From NCBI RefSeq assembly GCF_000801105.2, contig NC_079515.1, positions 6,696,001-6,760,000 of the forward strand: DNA of 64,000 nucleotides. Reading direction: 5' to 3'. The position numbers and the translations under genes were made by a program. Under the pieces are notes generated by a model that was given only the letters and a program-made list of their open reading frames with translations, did no database searches and was not told where the DNA came from. Every line of letters begins with the position of its first letter. Positions within the stretch are counted from its first letter, which is position 1. The DNA comes from Raphanus sativus. Taxonomy: Eukaryota > Streptophyta > Magnoliopsida > Brassicales > Brassicaceae. Shown piece after piece: positions 13,072 through 26,453 of the stretch.

Positions 13072-13087
13072 TTCTTTTTGGACAACA
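13072..13087 (-). mobile_element. Possible micro-insertion, oligo(T) with GGACAAC
   Basis: ttctttttggacaaca lies between aatcaagaggct (13060-13071) and aatcaagagact (13088-13099). The T tract is short and interrupted, so this is the weaker member of the class. Confidence 0.4.
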
Positions 13088-13212
13088 AATCAAGAGACTA
13101 TTTATCCTTTTCATCCTAATTCTAACCCTCCTCTATATTTTACCTTTATAATATCATTTAGAACCAAAATTATTTCAAACTTATTCTATTTATTTCCCTA
13201 AAATAGAAATTA

Positions 13213-13960
13213 TTATTTATTCTTTTTTATAGAGAAATAAATAGCATTCATTATATTTAGCCCAACAAACCATACAAACTTACAAAAGACCCAAAAAGCT
13301 AACAAACTACATAACCAAGTGGGACAAAGCCCATTACATCCAACCGGATCCGCGTCCCATTGCTCGACGCCATAAACCAAGACTGTATCCCGAAGCCCAC
13401 TAAGCTCCACTCCATCCACGTGTCGAAATATTGGACTAACCGTTTCACGTGTCGAAACCCTCACCAATGAGGAGACACGCGTTTCACGACACCACATCAT
13501 CATCTTCTTCGAGAATTCATCACCGACGGCGATTCTCCGTAGTACCGCGGGATAGAAAACCCACACCACGACCTCGTCCTGCACGAAACACCTTTCCACG
13601 GGGAGCATCATCGAACAGTCGAGATCTCAACCGAGGAAAACATCCAACCATGCACACTTCTTCCTTGCCGGTAAAACAGAGCCCGTAACCCAAAAAATAA
13701 AACTGTCGGCGGAGCAGAGCTTCGGAAGTCTCTACCTCCCCGATAACAAAAGCCGACGAGAACGAAGCTATAGGAGTCAACGTCTCTCGGAGTCAAAAAG
13801 CGGTTATATAAACCGAAACAGAAGGAGAACAACGATTCTCTCCCTCTCCAAACGCATGCAAATCGAAAAGAAAAGAAGAAAGGAAACGGAGAAAACACAG
13901 AAGCCGGACCGACGGTGGCTATAGAGCTAACCCGTCGGCCGGAGTCACTATTCACGCGGT
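13213..13960 (-). mobile_element. GC-rich retroposon-like element, minus strand
   Basis: A block clearly richer in G+C than its surroundings, ending on the minus strand in a GT-rich tail (…tgtatggtttgttgggc…) and a short A tract. It shares ordered segments (a gagatctcg box, then tcgatgatgctc about 10 bases on) with the element at 34608-36152 in the opposite orientation, so both belong to one family. Short overlapping open frames occur in all registers and none looks like a conserved protein. Composition and layout recall the ~900-bp Sadhu retroposons of Arabidopsis, an idea to test rather than an identification. No target duplication was found for this copy. Confidence 0.5.
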
Positions 13961-14256
13961 GGTTTTTCTAGTGAGAAGTCAGAGAGTTTTCTCTCTCTTT
14001 TTAAAATAAACAACCTTTTTCCCGTTTATTTTAGTTTGTGGACGATATGGAGTACTATGCGTTGACGATTTTTCTTTTCTTTTTTTTTCTGAAAAAGCTT
14101 TGACGATTTTTTTTTCCTTTTTTGTAAAAATTTGGACGATGTACTATGCTTTGACGATTTTTTATATGAGTTATTATTTGCAAACATAGTATATTTTTTT
14201 GTTAATATCTCTTGTATATTTTGTATTTGATCAATGGTAATCTTTGAAATATAGTA

Positions 14257-14493
14257 CTATTTCTGTTTTTAAAAGATGACTGTTCTGAAAAAAAAATTTG
14301 TTTTTTAAAAATGGTTGTTTTATATTTTCTATAAAAAATTGCAAACTTTAAAAAAATTAATTGGTTTTATTAGATTATTACTGACCAAAAGTTGTTGAAA
14401 ATTACAGAAAACAATAAGTTTATTATAGTGTTTTAATGCGTTTTTTTAATATGTGTAAAAACACTAAAAACTATCTTTTAAAAATAGAAGGAG
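14257..14493. mobile_element. Degenerate Stowaway-like MITE
   Basis: Ends ctatttctgtttttaaaagat and its inverse (…atcttttaaaaatagaaggag), flanked by TA. 237 bp, noncoding. Confidence 0.55.
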
Positions 14494-14844
14494 TATAACA
14501 AAAAAAAATATAGTATAATGGCTTGTAATCATGCTGTCCATGTGTCATTTTTACATTATTTCAATTTTGACAGAATAAATGTCGAGAAATAGGAAATGTA
14601 TATATATCGTTTTAGTTCATGACAATTTGTGAAAAATGTATTTGAAACAATTTAGTCTTCGAAAGAATATATAATTTAATTAATCATATTTTGAAATATT
14701 TCTAAAGTTGTTATGATGAGTGATATATTAAAATTTATATAAAATTAGAATAATAAATTTTACTTTTATGTGGTGAAAATTGCAATATAACTGATATTTA
14801 GATCACGAGATAATATCACATTGGATTCTTCATCTAATATATTG

Positions 14845-15098
14845 ATCCCTCTGTTTCATAATAAATATAATTTAAACATATTTTGCTATATAAAAAGTGT
14901 CAATTTATAATTTTAATGTAAATTATATTTATTTTCAGTTGAAAATTATTGTAAATTGTATTGATTTTATAAATAGTTTTTTCTCTCAAATATTACTGGT
15001 TAAATAAGTGTAAACTAATACTATATTTCAACAGTTTTTAACATATGTGAAAATGTTAAAACAAATTTATTAGGAAAAGGAGAAAGAAACAGAGGGAG
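14845..15098. mobile_element. MITE-like inverted-repeat element
   Basis: Begins tccctctgtttcat and ends gaaacagaggga in inverted orientation. AT-rich, no ORF. The flanks do not show a clear TA duplication. Confidence 0.5.
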
Positions 15099-15229
15099 TT
15101 TATGCAGGACGATTGAATGCACCAGCACCACCAATATTTTCTTAAATGTCACAGTTTCATCCTTCATAATTCCTGACGTAATTTTTTTTACATTTAAATG
15201 AAACTAAATAAATATCATAAGCATTACTA

Positions 15230-15611
15230 ATTTTTTTTTAACGCTGATTTATTATAATATTACAATTATAATTATTAAAAACATTATATAGACGATTCGA
15301 CAATCGACAAATTACTTGTCTTATGAAGATCTACGCCTAACTGCATCATCTGAGCCGTCCTATGAAGATCCACGCCTGACCAGATTTACCTGTACTATGT
15401 TGAAGATCTCTTGTAATCCTTTTTTCCATAATCGTATAGTTGCCTGTAATCATTCTTTCCATAATTTGCATAGTTGCCTAATAAATCGCGCTCTCTCTAG
15501 GACTTGAAACCTGGATTTGAAAAAATTTGCAATAAATTGCATAATTTGGGAGTCGAACCCCAAACCTGAGTGTAAAAACCTTTAGACCTTAACCATTAGG
15601 CTAATATGCTT
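15230..15611 (-). mobile_element. tRNA-derived SINE
   Basis: On the minus strand the head has a pol III box A (tagcctaatggttaagg, 15603-15587) and box B (ggggttcgactccc, 15561-15548), followed by a body containing two copies of a tatgaagatc(t/c)acgcct motif and an oligo(A) tail at 15230-15239. Target duplications are tcacaagcattacta (15612-15626) and tcataagcattacta (15215-15229), one mismatch in 15. Length about 382 bp. The body resembles the element at 52297-52560. Confidence 0.8.
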
Positions 15612-15668
15612 TCACAAGCATTACTAGTTACTAGAACCATTATAGGTGAAACAAGGGTGAACCCTCCA

Positions 15669-15684
15669 ACTTATCAAAAAAAAA
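15669..15684 (+). mobile_element. Micro-insertion, TTATC-A(n) type
   Basis: acttatc plus A tract lies between two identical copies of aagggtgaaccctcca (15653-15668 and 15685-15700). Confidence 0.7.
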
Positions 15685-16641
15685 AAGGGTGAACCCTCCA
15701 TGCTTAACTGCTTAAGCCATTTGGTTGTCTAACCACAGCCCAACAAATCGTTTTTTGATAAATGAGTCCCGTCTGATGGGACGGACCGACTTACATAATA
15801 AATTTAAATTAGAAATGTTTGAGTGCGTTTACCAATTAGATAACACATCACATAATCACGTTTCTTTCATTGGGATGTGGTAAAAGGAAAAATAAGCAAG
15901 TTCCTAACTGGTTCGAGGTTTTTTTTTTGGAGTTTCGAATCAGTGAAGTTTACTTGATTGTGTCTCAGACAGAGCTTCCTTTTTTTTTTTGCAAACCCGA
16001 CTAGACGAATATGCTTCATGTTTATTTGTACAAGACGTTATGAGTTTATGTTTCATTCTTCAATAATCTTCTTTTTTTCTTTTCTAAGTACCAGGAGGTT
16101 TTGGAACGAATCTAGTAAGTCCTTCAAACTGTAACACATATAGTAGTTTCGTCCCAAGCATCATTAGATAATGTGACTTTTAAATTTTGTACAGTTCCTT
16201 TCGCAGGATAAATTTGAAATCGTTAGAAACCAACATTTGAAATCGATCATCTACCATCTCTAAATGAAACGCAAGATAAATTCAATCTTCTCTTCTCACT
16301 CGCTTCACTGACAATTCTATTAGAAATTGGATATCTTCTCTCCACTACGCAACTCTCGCATATTGGAAGAACTTCTTCTCTATACGTGGTTCAGCTCAAT
16401 AACATTCACCTAATATAGAATCCGATCTTATCTATTTCTTTACAAAATCTTTTTTTTTTTTGGTAAAATGTTAAATTTCTTCACAAAATCTTGTTTCGTT
16501 GTTTTTACTAGTTGTAGACAAACATATTTTTTTGTTAATCAACATTTTTTAGAAAAATACACACGTTCAAAGTCGAGCATGATAAATCAATCCAAGTTAT
16601 CCAGCAACGTAATAACGAACAACGAACCAATACCGTTGTCT

Positions 16642-16660
16642 TTTTTTTTTTTTGATCAAA
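16642..16660 (-). mobile_element. Micro-insertion, GATC-A(n) type, 18-bp duplication
   Basis: A 12-T tract followed by gatcaaa separates two perfect copies of gaaccaataccgttgtct (16624-16641 and 16661-16678). On the minus strand it reads TTTGATC plus A's, the same terminus as the full retroposon ending at 59545. Confidence 0.8.
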
Positions 16661-16680
16661 GAACCAATACCGTTGTCTGA

Positions 16681-18696
16681 AACACTGCATTACAACATGG
16701 GTTGAATTGGGTTGTTCTAAACATTAATGTTGCAAATTCATATTGAGAAAGAATGTTATTGTATACATTTAGAATATAATAGACGTAAGCTTCAAGAATA
16801 TTATTAATGCTAATACATACTTTACAAGAACCTATCTAGATCAACATCCTAGTTAACATTAAAATACTTGAATGTTACCATCAATGTATTAATAATTAAA
16901 GGTATAATCAAAGGAAAATAAGTATTCGTAACAGTGGTGAGCAATCCCTTTGAAAGATCTAAAATCCATTTTGCTGTATATAAATATTTACCTTTTGTTT
17001 TAATTTCTTTATTTTGCCTGACTTAACCCTGTGTGCCATAGGACCCCTTTTATGACATTGGCACTCTTTGAAGTTATCTTCTTCAGGCCATCTTTCAAGA
17101 ACCTTTGCTTCTGCTGCTTCTTCCTCTTCCTTACCAAATCCAATACACTCACTTTGTCTATTGCTTCGTTCTGAAGAAGTAGATACAACAACAAGAAGAC
17201 ATAGATTTTGTCTCTTATTCATAAACTTCCCTCTTGATCGCTTAATTAACAACACTACCCTTCGTTAACCATATTTCTACTTATAAATAAATATACAGAC
17301 ACATAAAAGAAGGAGCATAGAGAAAACTTATGAATGTTTTAACTGATGAAGCGATCTAAACTATAATATGCCAAAACGATGTTTCTAGAAGCACTCGATT
17401 GCGTGGAGACCAATTATTCACAGAAACATTTTTCATATAACTCAATGATTAGGCATATACAATATGAGCACACACAAGCAATCCGATAGGTCCATCACAA
17501 CTCGAAAGAGTTATCTTTTACTCTCTTTCTCCGTATATTTTTTTTCAGATTATACGTATGTACACAGTACACATTAGGCTTTAGTTTATGCCAATATCGA
17601 TTCTTTTAATATATTCCCTTCTGGAAATGAAGAAGCGTATAACAGCCTTTTCATACAACGACCGTGTCATATACAATAAATAATATTTAGAGTATCCAAT
17701 TTTATTCACATTCTAGGTTTTGTAATTTGGATTGTTTACTATATATCGACAGAAATCGTCGGTTCCATTGAGTTTTTTTTTTTACACACACTTGCATCAT
17801 TCCGCTGCGTTTTCTCGTATACCCGTTTAAAAAGAAAACATTTGACACTGTAGTATAAAGGGATAGTTAAGTGGGATAGACACTGGAGAAGGATTCAACC
17901 CTCAGTTTCATTATTATTGAGAAACAAATAATACATATTCAACAGTTATGGGCGCCTCCACTTGATGAATTCTTTATATATAGAAGAATCTTGTCTCCTG
18001 GTCACAAAAGCCATGATCACTGCCTTTGAGTTCACATTCTTAATACTCTCCTGTTTCATGTTCTTTTAACTAACTAATATATATAATCGAGAGAGAGAAA
18101 ATCAAAACTCGTATGGGGAAGATTATAAACGTATACCAATCAATCCATCTGACTCGACTGTCGACAACAAAATTACTAATTAATCAGAATCATGATGTGT
18201 ATTGAAACGTTTGTTGCGCTGCGCTTATGGTTAGAGAGATGGTGCAAAAACCGTTACATTATTGTTTCATACTGTAGATAAGGTACTCATGGCTCCAGTG
18301 TGACAGATGAAATACATCGAAGAATGAGTCTTTTACCGCTTTTCTCAAATGTGGGCCAAATTTTCCTACTGTCTTTTAAAATATATTCGTTAGTGTTCTC
18401 TATGTTTAAAGATTATGTCGGAGAAAGTTTCCATTGTATATACAGCGTTTTTAGGTGTTACAGATAGGAGATGCATTAATATTTTAAAGACATTATAAAA
18501 TAATGATTTTCTATATGCTATCAACTTGTCTAGTGGTTCAACTTTCCCCTTGTAGGATTTAATTTTTGACTAAGAGAACTACAGAAGAGACTATTCGTTG
18601 TATTATAGAACCAGGTAATTTAAGGTAATTTTAAAAAGATTTGGGAGCCATAAGCCCATTACCGTATGATCAGGACTGGTCTTAATCACCGACCTA
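16681..18696. other. Intergenic; one unassigned small ORF
   Basis: AT-rich DNA. A 98-codon open frame on the minus strand (17255-16959), rich in Lys and Glu (FGKEEEEAAEAK), has no homolog I recognise and no clear gene context, so I do not call it a gene. Nothing else seen. Confidence 0.4.
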
Positions 18697-19642
18697 TCTA
18701 TTTTATTAAAACAGAAGTACAAAATTAGATTAACCCTTACTTTTTCACTATATTTACATTGTCATGTCACTAAAGTATTAAATGAAGTTATATCTAAGTA
18801 TGATTGCATTTTCCTAATTTAAATAATATATTTAAGCATTTAATGTTATTTACTAATTTAAAAAATAGATTTCTTTAATAAAATCTTAACCAAAATATAT
18901 TTCCTAATATATTTCGTATTGACATATCAAATATTTTTAATATTTATTAGTAATAAATAATAAAATAAATAATCACACATCATTATCAATTTATATAACA
19001 TATAAATAAAATATAAAATATTTTGTTTCATATATTATTAGCATAATGCTTCCATATATAATTCCAATTAGTTATAAATATAAGATTTGTTTATATGATA
19101 CACTGTGATATAATAGACTATTAAATCACAAAATATAATTATTTTAAAGTAATAAATAAAATCGTTATGTTTTAAAATGTTATATTAACAATTATGTAAT
19201 ACATTTTAATTTACAAATATATATAGTATACTATTAGTACAGAGAAAAAAATTAAAGTGAAAGAAATATTTATAATATCACGGGTCAAGCTCTAGAAATA
19301 AACAAAAACAGCGCAACATTATTTTTCTTCAACAAATTTATTTTAATAGAAATTGTAGTTCCAAATATGGTTATATATTTTATGTATTTATAAATTTATT
19401 TTCTTTGTTTTTGAGGGATGCAAAGATGTTTGAATTGGAAAAAATTATGACCCACCTCTATATTATTTTAATTAGAAAGTTTAAAATTTATATCAAAAAA
19501 TTTTAATTTTAATTTTTATTATAACAAAAATTAATTTCCAATTTAAATTTATATTTAAATATTATAAAACATCATTTAATATTAAAAGAAAATTAAAAAA
19601 CATAAAATAAATACCCGCCCGGTCGGACGGGTCAAGATCTAG
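18697..19642 (+). mobile_element. Non-autonomous Helitron, 946 bp
   Basis: 5' end TCTATTTTATTAAAACAGAA preceded by A (18696). 3' end is a GC-rich hairpin (acccgcccggtcggacgggt) then caagatCTAG (to 19642), followed by T. These are the A|TC…CTAG|T boundaries expected of plant Helitrons. No ORF. An internal degenerate end (cacgggtcaagctctag near 19279-19295) suggests an older copy inside or a rearranged end. Confidence 0.75.
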
Positions 19643-19781
19643 TTTATTGTTAATTCTAAGTATTTATTTGTAAATATTTTATTTTTCATTTCAGTAATTG
19701 TATACTGCGAATGTAATTGAAATAAATATATCATTTTGGTATTATATTTATATGTGTAAAGTGTTTATAGGGTTTGTAATA

Positions 19782-20270
19782 AGCCTGAGAATTAAAATCT
19801 GGATCTGCAATCCGATTTGGTATCCGCTCCTATCCGGTCCAAAAAATGGATATCCGGAGAGTCCGGATCCAGATTCATGTAGTATTTCTATGGATCTGGC
19901 GGATCTATGGATCCGGATAGTGAAATTTTAGGTTTGGGTATCCGAATTTAGATCTGAAACTATTATATATTAAAATATAATTATATTTATATATGTATAC
20001 CATATATAGTTTATATACTAAATAACTAAAAATTTAATTTTATGAATTTTCAATAATTTTTCAATTTTTTTTTAAAAAATAATTTTAATAGACTAAATAA
20101 ATAGTTAATTAGCTAATTTTTAATTTTTTTTAACAAAGGATTTAGATTCGAATATCCACTGGTATTCGGATTTTAGTCCGGGTATCCGAAAGACACGAAT
20201 CCGGGTAGCAACTTTATGGATCCGGATTCAGGTATCTGAGTATCCGGGTAACTGGTCCGTCCCACCCCTA
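19782..20270. mobile_element. Unclassified element rich in ATCCGG motifs
   Basis: A block with many tatccgg/ggatccgg motifs, ending in the taggggtggg signature (read on the minus strand) common to many dispersed plant repeats, between two copies of gtttgtaata (19772-19781 and 20271-20280). No coding capacity and no matching inverted terminus seen. Confidence 0.5.
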
Positions 20271-20280
20271 GTTTGTAATA

Positions 20281-21075
20281 TTCATTCACAAATCACTAAA
20301 AGCCTTAAAACGATATAAGACCATTTCCAATGGTATCTCTCATTTTCTCTCTCAAAATAAGTTTGTGATTTACTAGGAAAAAAAATACTTTTTATATACA
20401 CATTTTCAATCATGAATGAGTTTGATATATGTATTTTTAGTGAATCTTTTTTACACTGAAATGGAGAACGAATATTAGAGATTTAAATGAATATATGTAA
20501 CCATTTAGTGAATCTATGTAATTATTTAGTTGAACAATTGTAATTGTGTAGAGTAACACCTACAACTGATTAAATGAAACATTTTGACTTTTGGTAATGA
20601 ACAATTGTCTTTGATACTTTAATAAACCATTGCAATATGTGATGTTTAACAATTATAACTCTCGGTGACTGTAGCAGGTGGTGATGAGTCGTTGCGACTT
20701 TTGGTATAACTGTTACCACCATTAGATAATCCTTATACTATTTGTTTGTCAAACATTGCAACTCTTAATATCTTTATAAAAGGAGTTGTAAGAAATTATA
20801 AACAATAAAATCACAACAATCAAAAATATACTAGAAAAGAGAGAGATGTTTTAATCAAATATCATTTAAGATATTTGGAGAAATACATATAAACATGGAA
20901 AATTGCATTAGTTTTCAATATGTAGTCCGAATGTGTATTTTTAAAATTGCAAGATTCTTAAGAAATAATCTTTTTGTTCAATTTGATATCTAATTTTATA
21001 TTCATTATAAAAGAATCTTTAAATTGTCTAAAAGTATTCTGGTGTAATTAGCTTATGTTTTTAATTTATTATATT
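20281..21075. other. AT-rich DNA between repeat and gap
   Basis: No gene or element ends recognised. A gaccatttccaatgg motif near 20321, typical of some MITE ends, has no partner. Confidence 0.4.
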
Positions 21076-21175
21076 NNNNNNNNNNNNNNNNNNNNNNNNN
21101 NNNNNNNNNNNNNNNNNNNNNNNNNNNNNNNNNNNNNNNNNNNNNNNNNNNNNNNNNNNNNNNNNNNNNNNNNNN
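21076..21175. other. Assembly gap (100 N)
   Basis: Exactly 100 N directly at the left edge of the satellite array, a conventional placeholder for a gap of unknown size. The array probably extends further than shown. Confidence 0.98.
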
Positions 21176-24100
21176 CCATGAAATATAGTTTAGAATACAC
21201 TAATTCAAATGTAGAATGTAGTTTGAAATTTTTAAACTGAAGTGAGGAGTATAAACTTTAGTATATAGAGCATTTACCGAAACCTTACTATTTTTGAAGG
21301 GGTTAAACCACGGATTTTGAAAAAAAAATCAAAAATATGAAAATCTGGTTTTAGTGTATGGTTTCATCGAGCACTGACATAAGATGATGATCAAAGAGTT
21401 TAGAACTTTTGTTGTCTCTATTTCTCTAGAAAATGAAGATTTTATAATGCTAATTCCACTAATTTAGTCAGTATATGAAATTTTAGTAAACTAAATAATA
21501 AAATATTAGAATGATTCCTATATACCATGAAATATAGTTTAGAATACATTAATTCAAATGTCGAATGTGGTTTAAAATTTTTAAATAAAAGAGAAGAGTA
21601 TAAACTTCAGTATATAGAACATTTACCGAAAACTCATTTTTTTAGAAGAGCATTAACCCACGGATTTTGGAAAAAATTCAAAAATATGAAAAATCTGGTT
21701 TTAGTGTATAGTTTCATCGAGCACTAACATAAGATGATGGTCAAAGAGTTTAGAACCTCTGTTGTCTCTGTTTCTCTAGATAATGAAGATTTTATAATGT
21801 TAATTCAACTAATCGAGGCAGTATATGAAATTTTACCAAACTAAATATTAAAAATTAGAATGATTCCTATATACCATGAAAGAAAATTTATAAGACACTA
21901 ATTCAGATGTCAAATGTGGTTTGAAATTTTTTAAGCAAAAGTAAAGAGTATAAACTTCAGTATATAGAGCATTTACCGAAAACTCAATATTTTTGAAGGG
22001 ATTAACCCACGGATTTTGAAAAAAAATTCAAAAATATGAAAATCTTGGTTTAGTGTATAGTTTCATCAAGCACTAACATAAGATGATGGTCAAAGAGTTT
22101 AGAACCTCTGTTTTCGCCGTTTCTCTAGATAATGAAGATTTTATAATGCTAATTCCAATAATCTAGGCAGTATATGCAATTTTACAAAACTAAATATTAA
22201 AAATTAGAATGATTCTTATATACCATGAAAGATAGTTTATAATACATTAATTCATATGTCAAATGTGGTTTGAAATTTTTTAAACAAAAGTAAAGAGTAT
22301 AAACTTCAGTATATAGAGCATTTACCGAAAACTCATTATTTTAAAAGGGGTTAACCCACAGATTTTGGAAAATTTCAATAAAATGAAAATCTGGTTTCAG
22401 TGTATAGTTTCATCGAACACTAACATAAGATGATGTTGAAAGAGTTAAGAACCTCTGTTGTCTTTGTTTCTCTAGATAATGAAGACTTTATAATGTTAAT
22501 TCCAATAATATAGGCAGTATATGAAATTTTAGCAAACTAAATATTAAAAAACTAAAATGATTCCTATATACCATGAAAGATATTTTAAAATACATTAATT
22601 CCAATGTCAAATGTGGTTTAAAATTTTTAAACAAAAGTGAAGAGTATAACCATCAGTATATTAGCATTTACCGAAAACTCATTATTTTATAAGAGGTTAA
22701 CCCACAAATTTTAGAAAAATTTCAAAAATATAAAAATATGGTTTTAGTGTATAATTTCATCGATCACTAACATAAGATGATGGTCAAAGAGTTTAGAACC
22801 TCTGTTATCTATGTTTCTCTTGATAATGAAGATTTTATAATGGTAATTCCATAATCTAGGCAGTATCTGAAATTTTAGTAAACTAAATATTAAAAAATAG
22901 AATGATTCCTATATACCATGAAATATTGTTTAGAATGCACTAATTAAAATGTAGAATGGGGTTTGAAATTTTTAAACTAAAGTGAATAGTATAAACTTCA
23001 GTATATATAGCATTTACCGAAAACTCAATATTTTTGAAGGGGTTAACCCACAGATTTTGAAAAAAAATCAAAAATATGAAAATCTTGTTTTAGTGTATAG
23101 TTTCATCAAAAACTAACATAAGATGATGGTCAAAGAGTTTAGAACCTCTGTTGTCGCCGTTTCTCTAGATAATGAAGATTTTATAATGCTAATTCCACTA
23201 ATCTACGCAATATATGAAATTTTACCAAACTAAATATTAAAAATTAGAATGATTCCTATATACCATGAAAGATAGTTTATAATACATTAATTCAGATGTC
23301 AAATGTGGTTTGAATTTTTTTTTAAATAAAAGTAAAGAGTATAAACTTCTGTATATAGAACATTTACCGAAAAATCATTATTTTAAAAGGGGTTAACCCA
23401 CGGATTTTGGAAAAAATTCAAAAAAATGAATATGAGTATAATGTCGAATGTGGTTTGAAAATTTTAAACAAAAGTGAAGAGTATAACCTTCAGTATATGA
23501 ACATTTACCGAAAACTCACTATTTTATAAGGGGTTAACCCACATATTTTGGAAAAAATTTAAAAATATGAAAATCTGGTTTTAGTGTATAGTTTCATCGA
23601 GCACTAACATAATATGATGGTGAAAGAGTTTAGAACATCTATTGTCTACGTTTCTCTTGATAATGAAGATTTTATAATACTAATTCCACTAATCTAGGAA
23701 GTATATGAAGTTTTAGTGAACTAAATATTAAAAAACAGAATGATTCCTATATGCCATGAAAGATAGTTTAGAATGCACTAATTAAAATTTAGAATGGGGT
23801 TTGAAATTTTAAACAAAAGAAAAGAGTATAAACTTCAGTATTAGAGCATTTACCGAAAACTCATTATTTTAAAAGGGGTTAACCCACGGATTTTGGAAAA
23901 TTTTCAAAAAATTGAAAATCTAGTTTTAGTGTATAGTTTTATCGAGCACTAACATAAGATGATGGTGAATGAGTTTAGAACCTTTGTTGTCTCTGTGTTC
24001 TCTAGATAATCAAGACTTTATAATGCTAATTTCAATAATCTATGCAGTATATGAAAGTTTAGCAAACTAAATATTAAAAAATTAGAATGATTCTTATATA

Positions 24101-26453
24101 CCATGAAAGATAGTTTATAATACATTAATTAAAATGTCGAATGTGGTTTGAAATGTTTAAACAAAAGTGAAGAGTATAACATTTAGTATTTAGATCATTA
24201 ACCGAAAACTCAATATTTTATAAGGGGTTAACCCACAGATTTTGAAAAAAATTAGAAAATTTGAAAATCTGGTTTTAGTGTATAGTTTCATCGATCACTA
24301 ACATAAGATGATGGTCAAAGAGTTTAGAACCTCTGTTGTCTCCGTTTCTCTTGATAATGAAGATTTTATAATGCTAATTCCACTAATATAGGCAGTATAT
24401 GAAATTTTAGTAAACTAAATATTAAAAAATAGAATGATTCCTATATGACATAAAAGATAGTTTAGAATGCATTAATTCAAATGTAGAATGGGTTTGAAAT
24501 TTATAAACTAAAGTGAAGAGTATAAACTTCAGTATATAGAGCATTTACTGAAAACTCAATATTCTTGAAGGGGTTAACCCACGGATTTAGAACCTCTGTT
24601 GTCTCTGTTTCTCTAGATAATGAAGACTTTATAATGCCAATTCCAATAATCTAGGCAGTATATGAAATTTAAGCAAACTAAATATTAAAAAAATTAGGAT
24701 GATTCCTATATACCATGAAATATAGTTTAGAATACATTAATTCAAATGTTGAATGTTGTTTGAAAATTTTAAACAAAAGTGAAGAGTATAACCTTCAGTA
24801 TATGAGCATTTACCGAAAACTCACAATTTTTAGAAGAGGTTAACCCATGGATTTTTTTAAAAAATCAAAAGTATGAAAATCTGATTTTAGTGTATAGTTT
24901 CATCAAGCACTAACATAAGATGATGGTCAAAGAGTTTAGAACCTCTGTTGTCTCCATTTCTCTAGATAATGAAGTTTTTATAATGCTAATTCCACTAATC
25001 TAGTCAGTATATGAAATTTTAGTAAATAAATGTTAAAAAATTAGAATGATTCCTATATACCATTAAAGATAGGTTAGAACACATTAATTCAGATGTCGTA
25101 TGTGGTTTGAAATTTTTTAAACAAAAGTAAAGAGTATAACCTTCAGTATATAGAGCATTTACCGAAAATTCATTATTTTAAAAGGGGTTATTAACACCCA
25201 CTAATTTTGGAAAAATTTCAAAAAATTGAAAATCTGGTTTTAGTATATAGTTTCATCGAACACTAACATAAGATGATGATAAAAGAGTTTAGAACCTCTA
25301 TTGTCTCTGTTTCTCAAGATAATGAAAATCTTATAATGTTAATTCCACTAATCTAGGCAGTATATAAAATTTTAGTAAACTAAATGTTAAAAAATAGAAT
25401 GAATCCTATATACCATGAAATATAGTTTAGAATGCATTAATTCAAATGTAGAATGTGGTTTGAAATTTTTAAACAAAAGTGAAGAGTATAAACTTCCGTA
25501 TAAAAAGCATTTACCGAAAACTCAATATTTTAGAAAGGGTTAACCCACGGGTTTTGGAAAAATCACAAAAATATGAAAATCTGGTTTTAGTGTATAGTTT
25601 CATCGAGCACTAACATAAGATGATGGTGAAAGAGTTTAGAACCTATGTTGTCTCTGTTTCTCTAGATAATGAAGACTTTATAATGCTCTAGGCAGTATAT
25701 GAAATTTTAGTAAACTAAATATTAAAAAATAGAATGATTCCTATATACAATTGAAGATATTTAGAATACATTAATTCAAATTTATAATGTGGTTTGAAAT
25801 TTTTAAACTAAACTGAAGAGTATAAACTTCAGTATATAGAGTACTAGGGCCGACCCGCGCTACGCGCGGGGTTCTGATTTCTGATGCTGATAATTTGTTG
25901 TGTAATTGTGATTAGAGGTAATTGTGACGAATATTATTTAAATGTGTTAGTTTTTAAATGAATTGTATATTGTGGAAGTGGTTATTTTAGTGTTTTCTAT
26001 TATTTATCTGGTTTACTAATTTTTAATGTTGTTGGGTAATGGGGTTGGCGTGCGGAAGCTTGGTTGTTGTGTTAACGCTTAATACTATAGGATCTTGGCC
26101 TGTGGTGGTGTAAAATATTATCCATGTTGTAAGCCCATTACGTTGCATCATATGGTTTTCATGTGCGCGTAGCCCATAAGAAATTTTGTTATGCCGTTGT
26201 TAACCAATAACTATCATCTAGAAAATTAAGTGAATTTTTTTATGGTTTTTTTTTTCTTTTTTGGTTTATAAATGATAAGGGGAAAAAGTAAGCATGACTG
26301 GTAGATAACATATAAGGTATGGAACCAGCTAATTTAAATTTAGATATGGAGTGATGCAAGACAATGCAGTAAAAGAAAAAAATAGAAAGGTAACATTTGT
26401 AATGTAAACGTGGATTGGTATGCGTTTTTTTTTTTCCTTCTTCTCTTGTGATC

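Larger units (their letters stand above)
10829..13200. other. Upstream and intergenic region of IQD27
   Basis: GA-rich probable 5' UTR of IQD27 to about 11060, then AT-rich DNA without a recognisable gene. It contains three oligo(A) micro-insertions, listed separately at 11290, 11616 and 13072. Confidence 0.5.

Noticed and set aside
13213..13960. Protein-coding gene in the GC-rich block
   Set aside because: Several overlapping frames of similar length in different registers, no recognisable domain, and homology to another noncoding repeat in the window.
15540..15610. A tRNA gene
   Set aside because: Box A and B are present, but the sequence continues into a SINE body with a poly(A) tail and target duplication, and I could not fold an intact cloverleaf.
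16959..17255. 98-codon Lys/Glu-rich frame on the minus strand
   Set aside because: No recognised family, no promoter or splice context; could be a gene remnant but not supportable.
21055..21240. Open frame spanning the N run
   Set aside because: It exists only because the gap has no defined codons; the right part is satellite.
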